This document shows positions 22,999-28,524 of a stretch of 28,524 nucleotides of DNA, in pieces; position 1 is the first letter of the stretch, and every line of letters begins with the position of its first letter. The DNA comes from JBJXGC01 sp046154545. GTDB lineage: Bacteria; Chloroflexota; Dehalococcoidia; Tepidiformales; Tepidiformaceae. Position numbers and translations under genes: made by a program. The stretch is taken from assembly GCA_046154545.1 (NCBI GenBank), contig JBJXGC010000044.1, positions 1 to 28,524 on the forward strand. The letters are read 5' to 3'. The notes below the pieces were generated by a model. That model was given only the letters and a program-made list of their open reading frames with translations, did not search any database and was not told where the DNA came from.

Positions 22999-23021
22999 GC
23001 CCTGGCGTTGCCGGCCAGGGC
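22999..23021 (+). terminator. perfect 8-bp hairpin upstream of apt
   Basis: GCCCTGGC, seven-base loop, GCCAGGGC. It lies 34 bp before the apt -10 element. Possible terminator of upstream transcription or a regulatory stem; no T-run. Confidence 0.35.
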
Positions 23022-23055
23022 GGGATTCGCGCAGCGCGTGCACCGAGAGGCCCGG

Positions 23056-23061
23056 TACAAT
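23056..23061 (+). promoter_or_regulatory. -10-like TACAAT, 6 nt before apt GTG 23068
   Basis: The hexamer is inside the longer open frame, so that frame cannot be the real start; the conserved Apt N-terminus begins directly after it. Confidence 0.65.
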
Positions 23062-23067
23062 CAGGGC

Positions 23068-23580
23068 GTGGACCTGAAGCGCTACATCCGTGACGTGCCC
23101 GACTTTCCGATCGCCGGGATCCTGTTCCGCGATATCACACCGCTGCTCTCCGATAGCGAAGCGTTCCAGGCCGCCCTCGGGGCGATGCAGAAGGCAGCGG
23201 AGGAGCGCTCGCCCCAGGCGATCGTCGGGATCGAGTCGCGAGGGTTCATCTTCGGGGCGCCGTTGGCCGACCGGATGGGGCTGCCGTTCGTGCTGGTGCG
23301 CAAGCCCGGCAAGCTCCCGGCGGCGCGGATGAGCGTGGAGTACTCGCTCGAATACGGTGAAAGCCAGCTCGACATCCACGCGGACGCGCTGCCCCGCGGG
23401 GCGAGGGCGTACGTCGTCGATGACCTGCTGGCGACGGGGGGCACAGCGCTGGCGGCCGCGAAACTGATCGAGCTGGTTGGGGCGAGTGTGTCCGGGTTCG
23501 GGTTCCTCATCGAACTCGCGGCGCTGGGCGGCCGGGCGAAACTGGCGCCTTATGACTACTCGGCGTTGGTGACGTATTAG
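23068..23580 (+). CDS. apt: adenine phosphoribosyltransferase
   Basis: Cytosolic enzyme joining adenine to PRPP to give AMP; 170 residues, normal length. The protein begins with the family N-terminus DLKRYIRDVPDFP and FRDITPLL; SRGFIFGAPLA (57-67) is the base pocket and VVDDLLATGGTA (116-127) the PRPP loop. The open frame runs upstream to 22945, but GTG 23068 is right: it begins the conserved sequence and follows TACAAT by six bases. Here it fits the methylthioadenosine salvage genes that follow, since MtnP releases adenine. Confidence 0.95.
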   Translation: MDLKRYIRDVPDFPIAGILFRDITPLLSDSEAFQAALGAMQKAAEERSPQAIVGIESRGFIFGAPLADRMGLPFVLVRKPGKLPAARMSVEYSLEYGESQLDIHADALPRGARAYVVDDLLATGGTALAAAKLIELVGASVSGFGFLIELAALGGRAKLAPYDYSALVTY

Positions 23581-23615
23581 GCGGCCAATTCCGGAGGTTG
23601 CCTCGGGCCATGTTC

Positions 23616-23629
23616 GTCAGCTAGCTGAC
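23616..23629. promoter_or_regulatory. 14-bp perfect palindrome, candidate MarR operator
   Basis: GTCAGCT directly followed by its complement AGCTGAC, about 70 bp ahead of marR. The copies of TCGGGCCA at 23603 and 23632 flank it. MarR dimers bind such palindromes and often repress their own gene. Confidence 0.55.
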
Positions 23630-23683
23630 AATCGGGCCACGACACTGGTCCTAACGGGCCTGTCGCTGCCTTGCGTATCGTGC

Positions 23684-23689
23684 TACGCT
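23684..23689 (+). promoter_or_regulatory. -10-like TACGCT, 10 nt before marR ATG 23700
   Basis: Slightly longer spacer than the others; no Shine-Dalgarno visible. Confidence 0.45.
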
Positions 23690-23699
23690 TTCGCACGTT

Positions 23700-24152
23700 A
23701 TGGTGAGCGTCGCCACATCGTCTGAACTCGCACTTGTGACCGGTCTCTACCGCACGACCAACGCCATTGTGCGCGAGCTGGACCAGCGCCTTGGGCGCGA
23801 CCACGACGTGACGTTCATCCAGGCGGTGACCCTCCTGGCAGTTGATTCATTCGACCGCCCGCAGCCACATCTCGTGGCGGACTACCTGTCCCAGCAGTCA
23901 CAGACCGTAACGGGCGTGCTGGACCGGCTCGAACGGGCGGGACACATCACCCGCCAGCGTGATTTGGAGGACCGGAGGGCGGTTCGTCTCCAGCTCACGG
24001 CATCGGGCGAGCGGCTGGTGGGGGAGATCCGGAGCACCCTGACGAAGCACGTCGCCGAAGTGATCGCGGCTGTGGAGCCACATACGCAGCGCACCCTCGC
24101 GGACGAATTAGCGGTGCTCGAACGGTCGGTGCGGGTGACGGGCCGTTCGTAA
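23700..24152 (+). CDS. MarR-family transcriptional regulator
   Basis: 150 residues, dimeric winged-helix regulator. The DNA-binding part is at about 57-105: helix LVADYLSQQSQTVTGVLDRLERAG, then the wing DLEDRRAVRLQLT, matching the MarR D-x-R-D/E-x-R signature; flanking helices form the dimer interface. ATG 23700 follows TACGCT by ten bases with no Shine-Dalgarno. The palindrome at 23616-23629 may be its operator. Its stop TAA is directly followed by the 7-bp repeat tract. A ligand cannot be inferred; a role in regulating the methionine-salvage genes downstream is possible but unproven. Confidence 0.88.
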   Translation: MVSVATSSELALVTGLYRTTNAIVRELDQRLGRDHDVTFIQAVTLLAVDSFDRPQPHLVADYLSQQSQTVTGVLDRLERAGHITRQRDLEDRRAVRLQLTASGERLVGEIRSTLTKHVAEVIAAVEPHTQRTLADELAVLERSVRVTGRS

Positions 24153-24329
24153 GCCGAGAGCCGAGAGCCGAGAGCCGAGAGCCGAGAGCCGAGAGCCGAG
24201 AGCCGGGAGCCGGGAGCCGGGAGCCGGGAGCCGGGAGCCGAGTGCCGAGAGCCGAGAGCACGAGAGCACGAGAGCCGAGAGCCGAGAGCCGAGAGCCGAG
24301 AGCCGAGAGCCGAGAGCCGAGAGCCGAGA
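24153..24329. repeat. 7-bp tandem repeat array (GCCGAGA)n, 25 units
   Basis: 177 bp starting on the base after the marR stop: seven GCCGAGA, five GCCGGGA, one GCCGAGT, two GCCGAGA, two eight-base units GCACGAGA, then eight GCCGAGA. The blocks of identical variants show past unit duplication. The array ends seven bp before the TACACT element of mtnA. Because 7 is not a multiple of 3, gain or loss of units would shift any frame crossing it; long minus-strand frames with SALGSRL periodicity are only a consequence of the repeat. Confidence 0.97.
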
Positions 24330-24335
24330 GCGATA

Positions 24336-24341
24336 TACACT
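24336..24341 (+). promoter_or_regulatory. -10-like TACACT, 9 nt before mtnA ATG 24351
   Basis: It lies six bases past the last repeat unit, so the -35 region is made of GCCGAGA repeats. GGGAG between it and the ATG could act as a ribosome site if transcription starts further upstream. Confidence 0.5.
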
Positions 24342-24350
24342 GGGAGCCTG

Positions 24351-25376
24351 ATGCGGGACAGCGTTGTGCCACTGCGGATGTTCCGGGGCGTTGGGGTGGA
24401 GATCCTCGACCAGACGAAGCTGCCGGGGACCGAAGCTCGGCTCATGCTGACCTCCGTCGAGGAAGTGTGTGAGGCGATCCGGTCGCTCCGAGTGCGGGGC
24501 GCGCCGTTGCTCGGGATCGCCGGCGCGGCGGGCATGGCCGTTGCCGCGCAGGCAGGCGGCGGCGACCGGTCCCTCGAACTGGCGGCGGCGGCCCTCCGTG
24601 GCACACGGCCGACGGCGGTCGATCTCGGAGCGGCGGTGGAACGGGCACTGCGCGGGGCGCTGGCCATCCCAGAGGTCAGCGAGCGAGCCGGGTTTCTCTG
24701 GCGAAATGCCGAGGAGATGCTGGCCCGGCAGGACGCCGACGACCGGGCCATCGGCCGCCACGGCGCCGCCCTGCTGCCGCCAGGGGCGGCTGTACTCACG
24801 CACTGCAATGCCGGCGCCCTCGCGACGGGCGGGTATGGCACGGCCCTGGGCGTCGTGCGGAGCGCGTACGAGTCGGGGCTGCTGTCCCATTGTTACGCCA
24901 CGGAGACGCGGCCGTTGCTCCAGGGGGCGCGGCTAACGATGTGGGAGCTGATCCGCGCGGGCATACCCGCGACGCTCCTGCCAGACACAGCCGCCGCCTC
25001 GTTGATCGCCAGCGGCCGGGTGCAGGCCATCGTGACGGGCGCCGACCGCATCGCGGCCAACGGCGACACCGCGAACAAGGTCGGCACCTACGGGCTGGCC
25101 GCCGTCGCGGCGAGACACGGCGTGCCCTTCTATATCGCGGCCCCCCGGACGACCATCGACCTGGCGACGGCGGACGGTGCGGGAATCCCGATTGAGTTCC
25201 GATCAGGCGACGAGGTTGGCGGCTTCGATGGCCAGCGCTGGACGCCAGCCGGGGCGGGCGCCTACAACCCGGCCTTCGACGTCACGCCGGCGGAGCTCGT
25301 GAGCGCCATCATCACGGAGTGTGGAGTGGTGTGGCCGCCGTTTGGGGACGGACTGCGGACGCTGATGGCCGGGTGA
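24351..25376 (+). CDS. mtnA: methylthioribose-1-phosphate isomerase
   Basis: Cytosolic enzyme of the methionine salvage pathway, 341 residues, eIF2B-alpha-like fold, turning methylthioribose-1-phosphate into methylthioribulose-1-phosphate. Family marks: RGAPLLGIAGAAGMA (49-63), the catalytic Cys152 in LTHCNAGALATGGYGTALGV, and catalytic Asp232 in TGADRIAANGDTANKVGTYG. ATG 24351 has GGGAG upstream and TACACT nine bases before it. It follows the repeat tract and precedes mtnP by 70 bp. A ribose-1,5-bisphosphate isomerase-type role in archaeal-like nucleotide recycling is the main alternative, but the mtnP neighbour supports MtnA. Confidence 0.93.
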   Translation: MRDSVVPLRMFRGVGVEILDQTKLPGTEARLMLTSVEEVCEAIRSLRVRGAPLLGIAGAAGMAVAAQAGGGDRSLELAAAALRGTRPTAVDLGAAVERALRGALAIPEVSERAGFLWRNAEEMLARQDADDRAIGRHGAALLPPGAAVLTHCNAGALATGGYGTALGVVRSAYESGLLSHCYATETRPLLQGARLTMWELIRAGIPATLLPDTAAASLIASGRVQAIVTGADRIAANGDTANKVGTYGLAAVAARHGVPFYIAAPRTTIDLATADGAGIPIEFRSGDEVGGFDGQRWTPAGAGAYNPAFDVTPAELVSAIITECGVVWPPFGDGLRTLMAG

Positions 25377-25414
25377 GGGCACAGCCGCTACACCATGCAT
25401 CATCGCGATGAGCG

Positions 25415-25420
25415 TAGACT
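25415..25420 (+). promoter_or_regulatory. -10-like TAGACT upstream of mtnP
   Basis: 26 bases before GTG 25447, leaving room for GGAGGAG. It could give mtnP its own transcript in addition to mtnA read-through. Confidence 0.35.
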
Positions 25421-25446
25421 CCTATGACACGCCCTGGGGAGGAGCC

Positions 25447-26421
25447 GTGACCACAGGTATCGCTCTGGCCGTCATCGGCGGCTCCGGATTCTACGAAATG
25501 CCCGGCCTTGGGGACGTCGAGGAAGTCGTCATCGACACCCCCTACGGCGCCCCGAGCGACGCGATCCGGGTGGGTAGCCTCGACGGGAGGCGGGTGGCGT
25601 TTCTTGCGCGGCACGGCCGGCACCACAGCATCCTGCCAGCGGAGCTGCCGCAACGGGCGAACATCTGGGCGCTGAAGTCGCTGGGGGTGCGCAGCGTGCT
25701 GGCCGTCTCGGCCGTCGGGAGCCTGCGCGAAGCGTACCAGCCGGGCGAACTGGCCATCCCCGATCAGCTGATCGACCGCACCCGGGGGATGCGGCCCGCG
25801 ACCTTCTTCGGCAACGGCGTGGTGGCGCACGTTGGGTTTGCGGACCCGTTCTGCCCGGCGCTGCGAGAGGCAACGCTGTCTGCGGCGAAGGCGGCCGGCG
25901 CCGCCGCACACGACGGCGGGACGTACGTCTGCATCGAAGGTCCAGCGTTCGGGACGCGGGCGGAGAGCGCCCTCTACCGCCAGTGGGGGGCGAGTGTGGT
26001 CGGCATGACCGCGCTACCGGAGGCGAAGCTGGCCCGCGAAGCGGAGCTCTGCTACGCGCTCCTGGCGGCGGTGACGGACTACGATTCGTGGCATGAGGGG
26101 CACGACGCAGTCGATGCCAGGTCCGTGTTCCAGGTGCTCCAGCGCAACGCCGCCGTCAGCCGCGAGGTGGTGCGCGCACTGAGCGCCGGCCTGCCGGACC
26201 CCAGCGGCTGCGCCTGCCAGGTCGCGTTGGATTCGGCGCTGGTCACGGCCATCCCGGCGATCAGCGAAGAGGCACGGGCGCGGCTTGGGCCAATTCTCGG
26301 GCGGCGGCTCGGCGGGGACAGCAATGCTCCTCCTCCCGGATTGCGGATGACGCCGGAAAGCCCTACCACGGGTGGTGTGGCCGCTGGCGCAGCCGGCCGC
26401 CCGAGTGAGGGAGACGCATGA
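25447..26421 (+). CDS. mtnP: S-methyl-5'-thioadenosine phosphorylase
   Basis: Cytosolic phosphorylase splitting methylthioadenosine into adenine and methylthioribose-1-phosphate. Conserved parts are IGGSGFYEMPGL for phosphate, FLARHGRHHSILPAELPQRANIWALK, SAVGSLREAYQPGELAIPDQLIDRT, and the substrate region EGPAFGTRAES with VVGMTALPEAKLARE. At 324 residues it is about 35 longer than usual; the extra part is a Pro/Gly-rich C-terminal tail. Start GTG 25447 has GGAGGAG upstream; a longer frame from 25408 is less likely. Its stop overlaps the kinase start as ATGA. Supplies adenine for Apt and sugar phosphate for MtnA. Confidence 0.94.
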   Translation: MTTGIALAVIGGSGFYEMPGLGDVEEVVIDTPYGAPSDAIRVGSLDGRRVAFLARHGRHHSILPAELPQRANIWALKSLGVRSVLAVSAVGSLREAYQPGELAIPDQLIDRTRGMRPATFFGNGVVAHVGFADPFCPALREATLSAAKAAGAAAHDGGTYVCIEGPAFGTRAESALYRQWGASVVGMTALPEAKLAREAELCYALLAAVTDYDSWHEGHDAVDARSVFQVLQRNAAVSREVVRALSAGLPDPSGCACQVALDSALVTAIPAISEEARARLGPILGRRLGGDSNAPPPGLRMTPESPTTGGVAAGAAGRPSEGDA

Positions 26422-27329
26422 CGCTACTGATTTCCGGCTGGGTGGCCATCGACGAGCTAGAGACGCCGTTCGGCAAAGCGGAGGGCGCGCTGGGCGGGCC
26501 TGCGAGCTACGCAGCGATCGCCGCCTCGCTGTTCACGGATGTGCGCCTGTTGGCGGGCGTGGGCGAGGACTTTCCTCCTGCCTTCCGGGCGTCACTCGCC
26601 CGGCCGAACATCGACCTTGCCGGGCTGACGACGCTGCCCGGCAAGACCAGCCGATGGGGAGCGCGCTACCACTACGATATGAACACGCGGGACGTCCTCT
26701 ATACGGACGTCAACGTCAACGCGCAGTGGCAGCCGACCCTGCCGCCTGGTTGGGAGGATTCGCAGAGCCTCTTCCTGGCAGCCGCCCACCCGGCCGTCCA
26801 GATGCAGATCGCGTCCATGCTCCCCGGGCTCCGGACGAGCCTGGTGGACACCATCCGCTACTTCATTGAACTCGTGCCGGACGAAGTGAAGCAGGCGATG
26901 GCGGGCGCGACCTTCGCGACGGTGAACGAAGGCGAGGCACGCGAGCTGGCCGGGACGCCGAGCATCGCCAATGCCGGGCGGAAGCTCCTCGCGAATGGCG
27001 GGCGGGGCGTGATCGTCAAGTTAGGCGAATACGGGGCGGCGTTCGTGAGCCACGACGACTACTTTGTCGCGCCAGGCTACCCCCTCGAAGAGATCGTGGA
27101 CCCCACGGGGGCGGGCGATACATTCGGCGGAGGATTTATGGGGTATCTTGATACCGTGCACGAGGTAAACGTCCGCGAAATCCGGCGCGCGATGATCTAC
27201 GGCTCGACGGTGGCGTCGTTCGCAGTCGAAGGATTTGGTCCCGAACGGCTCGTGCGCCTGACCCGGGCGGATGTCGAGCAACGCTACCGCCAGTTCCGGG
27301 CACTCACACATTTCGAAGTGGACGAGTGA
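26418..27329 (+). CDS. PfkB-family carbohydrate or nucleoside kinase
   Basis: Ribokinase-type kinase of 303 residues. The N-terminal substrate region has GALGGPASYAAIA; the C-terminal ATP site ends DPTGAGDTFGGGF with the catalytic base Asp234. ATG 26418 lies in ATGA, overlapping the mtnP stop by 4 bp and preceded by GAGGGAG, so it is coupled to mtnP. PfkB includes adenosine kinase, ribokinase and 5-dehydro-2-deoxygluconokinase. In a cluster with mtnP, mtnA and ahcY the best candidates are adenosine (made by AhcY) or a methylthio-sugar, which is inference. The GNAT gene follows with no gap. Confidence 0.9.
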   Translation: MTLLISGWVAIDELETPFGKAEGALGGPASYAAIAASLFTDVRLLAGVGEDFPPAFRASLARPNIDLAGLTTLPGKTSRWGARYHYDMNTRDVLYTDVNVNAQWQPTLPPGWEDSQSLFLAAAHPAVQMQIASMLPGLRTSLVDTIRYFIELVPDEVKQAMAGATFATVNEGEARELAGTPSIANAGRKLLANGGRGVIVKLGEYGAAFVSHDDYFVAPGYPLEEIVDPTGAGDTFGGGFMGYLDTVHEVNVREIRRAMIYGSTVASFAVEGFGPERLVRLTRADVEQRYRQFRALTHFEVDE

Positions 27330-28244
27330 ATGGCTGAACGGGATTTCCGATGGGAGGGTGCGGCCCAGCGCCGGCGGTACGATTATGTCGTCACCGGCCT
27401 GCATGACCGCGACCGAATCCGGGAGATCTTACGGGCGCGGATCGACTACGCCGCCTACGCCATCGGCCAGCTTGAGCCAGGGCTCTTTCAGCGGACGCGC
27501 TGGTTCTGGGCACGGGGCGACACCGGGACCGGCCTCGTCCTCCACAGCCGCGGTGGCCTTGGCGACGCGACATTCGTCATGGGGGACACGGACGCTGTGT
27601 CGGCCATCCTTTCCATCCACCCTGGCCCGACGCACACCTATGCGACCTGTCAGCCCTACCACACAGATGGCCTTGAGCGGGTCTACCGGCTGGCGAACCA
27701 GCAGCCCATGATCCGGATGGCGGTGCGGGCGAGCGCTTTCCAGGCCATCGAAGGAGCACGCGTGGTGGCGTTGAGCGGCCACGACATCCGCCGGGTGAAC
27801 GCGCTCTATGGCACCGAAGGCGGGCCGAGCTACTACGTGCCGGAACATATCGACGCGGGCGTCTACCGCGGGATCGTAACCGACGGACGCCTGGTGGCAG
27901 TGGCCGGGACGCACGTGGTCTCACGGACAGAAGGCGTGGCGGTCGTTGGCAACGTGTTCACCCACCCCCAATACCGGGGGCGGGGCTATGCGACGGCCGT
28001 GACGAGTGCGGTGACGGCCGCCCTCCTCGGGTACTGCGACTACATCGTCCTGACGGTAGACCCGAAGAACGCCCCGGCTATCCGGGCGTACGAGAAGCTT
28101 GGGTATACCGAAGTCTGCAAGCTCGTGGAAGCGACGGCTGCCCGGCGTGATCCGTCAGGGATTGGCGGGACGATTCGCAGGCTTCGCGCGGCCATCCGTG
28201 GGCGAAAGTACGATGGTTCATTCGTTTCCCTTCGGGCATCCTGA
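27330..28244 (+). CDS. GNAT-family N-acetyltransferase
   Basis: 304 residues, cytosolic. The first 130 residues are a separate domain of unknown role; the C-terminal GNAT domain has GNVFTHPQYRGRGYA (207-221, the acetyl-CoA loop being QYRGRGYA) and the final VDPKNAPAIRAYEKLGYTEV. ATG 27330 starts directly after the TGA of the PfkB kinase, so both are probably translated from the same message. The two-domain layout resembles the FR47-type group. The substrate is unknown; in this locus a nucleoside, amine or amino-sugar is conceivable. Confidence 0.88.
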   Translation: MAERDFRWEGAAQRRRYDYVVTGLHDRDRIREILRARIDYAAYAIGQLEPGLFQRTRWFWARGDTGTGLVLHSRGGLGDATFVMGDTDAVSAILSIHPGPTHTYATCQPYHTDGLERVYRLANQQPMIRMAVRASAFQAIEGARVVALSGHDIRRVNALYGTEGGPSYYVPEHIDAGVYRGIVTDGRLVAVAGTHVVSRTEGVAVVGNVFTHPQYRGRGYATAVTSAVTAALLGYCDYIVLTVDPKNAPAIRAYEKLGYTEVCKLVEATAARRDPSGIGGTIRRLRAAIRGRKYDGSFVSLRAS

Positions 28245-28250
28245 TAACAA

Positions 28251-28332
28251 CCGGGCATAGGCCCGGTACCGGCATCGCCGCTAGACGCCGCGGGCGGCTA
28301 CCGGCCGCCGCGGGCCCGAGGAGAAATTCGCC
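28251..28332 (+). promoter_or_regulatory. structured leader of ahcY, candidate riboswitch or attenuator
   Basis: Hairpin 1: CCGGGC (28251-28256), loop ATAG, GCCCGG (28261-28266). Hairpin 2: CCGC and GGCGGC (28288-28298, one bulged G) with loop TACCG, GCCGCC and GCGG (28304-28313). Alternative pairing: CGGGC at 28252-28256 also fits GCCCG at 28314-28318, next to the Shine-Dalgarno GAGGAG (28318-28323), and CCGGTACCGG at 28263-28272 is a third, exclusive palindrome. The switching geometry is suggestive, the known SAH-riboswitch consensus does not fit. Confidence 0.45.
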
Positions 28333-28524
28333 ATGACCGTCCCCCACGACATCACCGACATCGGCCTCGCGCCTGAAGGCGTCAAGCGCATCGAATGGGC
28401 CGCCCGTGAGATGCCGGTGCTCAAACTCATCCGCGAACGCTTCGGCCGCGAGAAGCCGCTGAAGGACATCCGGATGGCCTGCTGCCTCCACGTCACGACG
28501 GAGACGGCGAACCTCGCGATCGCT
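28333..28524 (+). CDS. ahcY: adenosylhomocysteinase, 3' partial
   Basis: First 64 codons of S-adenosylhomocysteine hydrolase, cut by the window edge. The N-terminus reads DITDIGLAPEGVKRIEWAAREMPVL, with later MACCLHVTTETANL, the family's conserved nucleobase region ending in the Thr and Glu that touch the substrate. ATG 28333 has GAGGAG nine bases upstream. The enzyme hydrolyses S-adenosylhomocysteine reversibly to adenosine and homocysteine, using NAD; the upstream nadBC genes are not directly linked. It closes the methyl-cycle side of this salvage locus and is preceded by a structured leader. Confidence 0.95.
   Translation, partial: MTVPHDITDIGLAPEGVKRIEWAAREMPVLKLIRERFGREKPLKDIRMACCLHVTTETANLAIA

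Noticed and set aside
22945..23067. Longer N-terminus of Apt from the upstream in-frame start
   Set aside because: The extra residues contain the TACAAT element and a hairpin, and the conserved Apt N-terminus starts at GTG 23068.
24153..24329. Repeat tract as a CRISPR array
   Set aside because: Units are 7-8 bp with no unique spacers; it is a simple tandem repeat.
23882..24890. Minus-strand frames of 260-319 codons with SALGSRL heptad periodicity
   Set aside because: The periodic part is simply three 7-bp units read as seven codons, and the rest is antisense to marR and mtnA.
28314..28332. CCGAGGAG before ahcY as the start of a SAH riboswitch
   Set aside because: Only the first eight bases resemble the SAH-riboswitch core from memory; the sequence runs directly into the start codon with no space for the rest, so it is better read as the ribosome-binding site.

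Overview
The window is GC-rich (roughly two thirds G+C by eye), densely packed, and encodes mostly housekeeping and small-molecule metabolism. No gap between genes exceeds about 260 bp. The gene mix suggests a Chloroflexota-like bacterium, possibly Dehalococcoidia-related: a Lon-like AAA protease, a CcsB-type cytochrome c assembly protein, a MtnA/MtnP/PfkB/AhcY run, a membrane-anchored cyclophilin, and a small family I associate with DUF6941. This placement is a low-confidence inference. No rRNA, tRNA, CRISPR array, insertion sequence or prophage gene is visible.

Layout. 1-1795: end of an FtsX-type ABC permease and its ATPase. 1805-6252 (minus): a likely operon of universal stress protein, a 43-residue membrane peptide, a Lon-family protease and three small unknown proteins. 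6388-9210: GNAT-like protein, CoA-transferase, membrane-anchored cyclophilin. 9234-10278 (minus): methyltransferase and a two-helix membrane protein. 10377-12554: alpha/beta hydrolase, an unknown protein, a lipoprotein. 12605-13269 (minus): VapBC-type toxin-antitoxin pair. 13399-17687: branched-chain aminotransferase, PH-like membrane protein, then nadB-nadC behind a perfect inverted-repeat operator. 17711-18658 (minus): CcsB. 18917-20041: an unusual cysteine-rich protein with decayed signalling domains. 20218-20877: SufR-like regulator. 20891-22381 (minus): hydrolase fused to a transmembrane helix and a PKD-like domain. 22483-28524: DUF6941-like protein, apt, marR, a 177-bp array of 7-bp repeats, mtnA, mtnP, a PfkB kinase, a GNAT protein and the start of ahcY.

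How the genes work together. The right-hand 5.5 kb forms a salvage locus for S-adenosylmethionine by-products. MtnP splits methylthioadenosine into adenine and methylthioribose-1-phosphate, MtnA isomerises the latter, Apt recovers the adenine as AMP, AhcY hydrolyses S-adenosylhomocysteine, and the PfkB kinase is a candidate for phosphorylating a released nucleoside or sugar. NadB and NadC supply two of the three steps of de novo NAD synthesis; nadA is not in the window. On the left, the universal stress protein, membrane peptide and Lon-like protease are joined by start/stop overlap or 3-nt spacing and probably act together in stress proteolysis.

Most striking pattern. Thirteen reading frames, nearly all first in a transcription unit and including two speculative mini-ORFs, have a -10-like hexamer, mainly TACNNT, ending only 6-10 nt before the start codon. 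They generally lack a Shine-Dalgarno sequence, whereas many operon-internal genes have one. This points to widespread leaderless transcription in this lineage.
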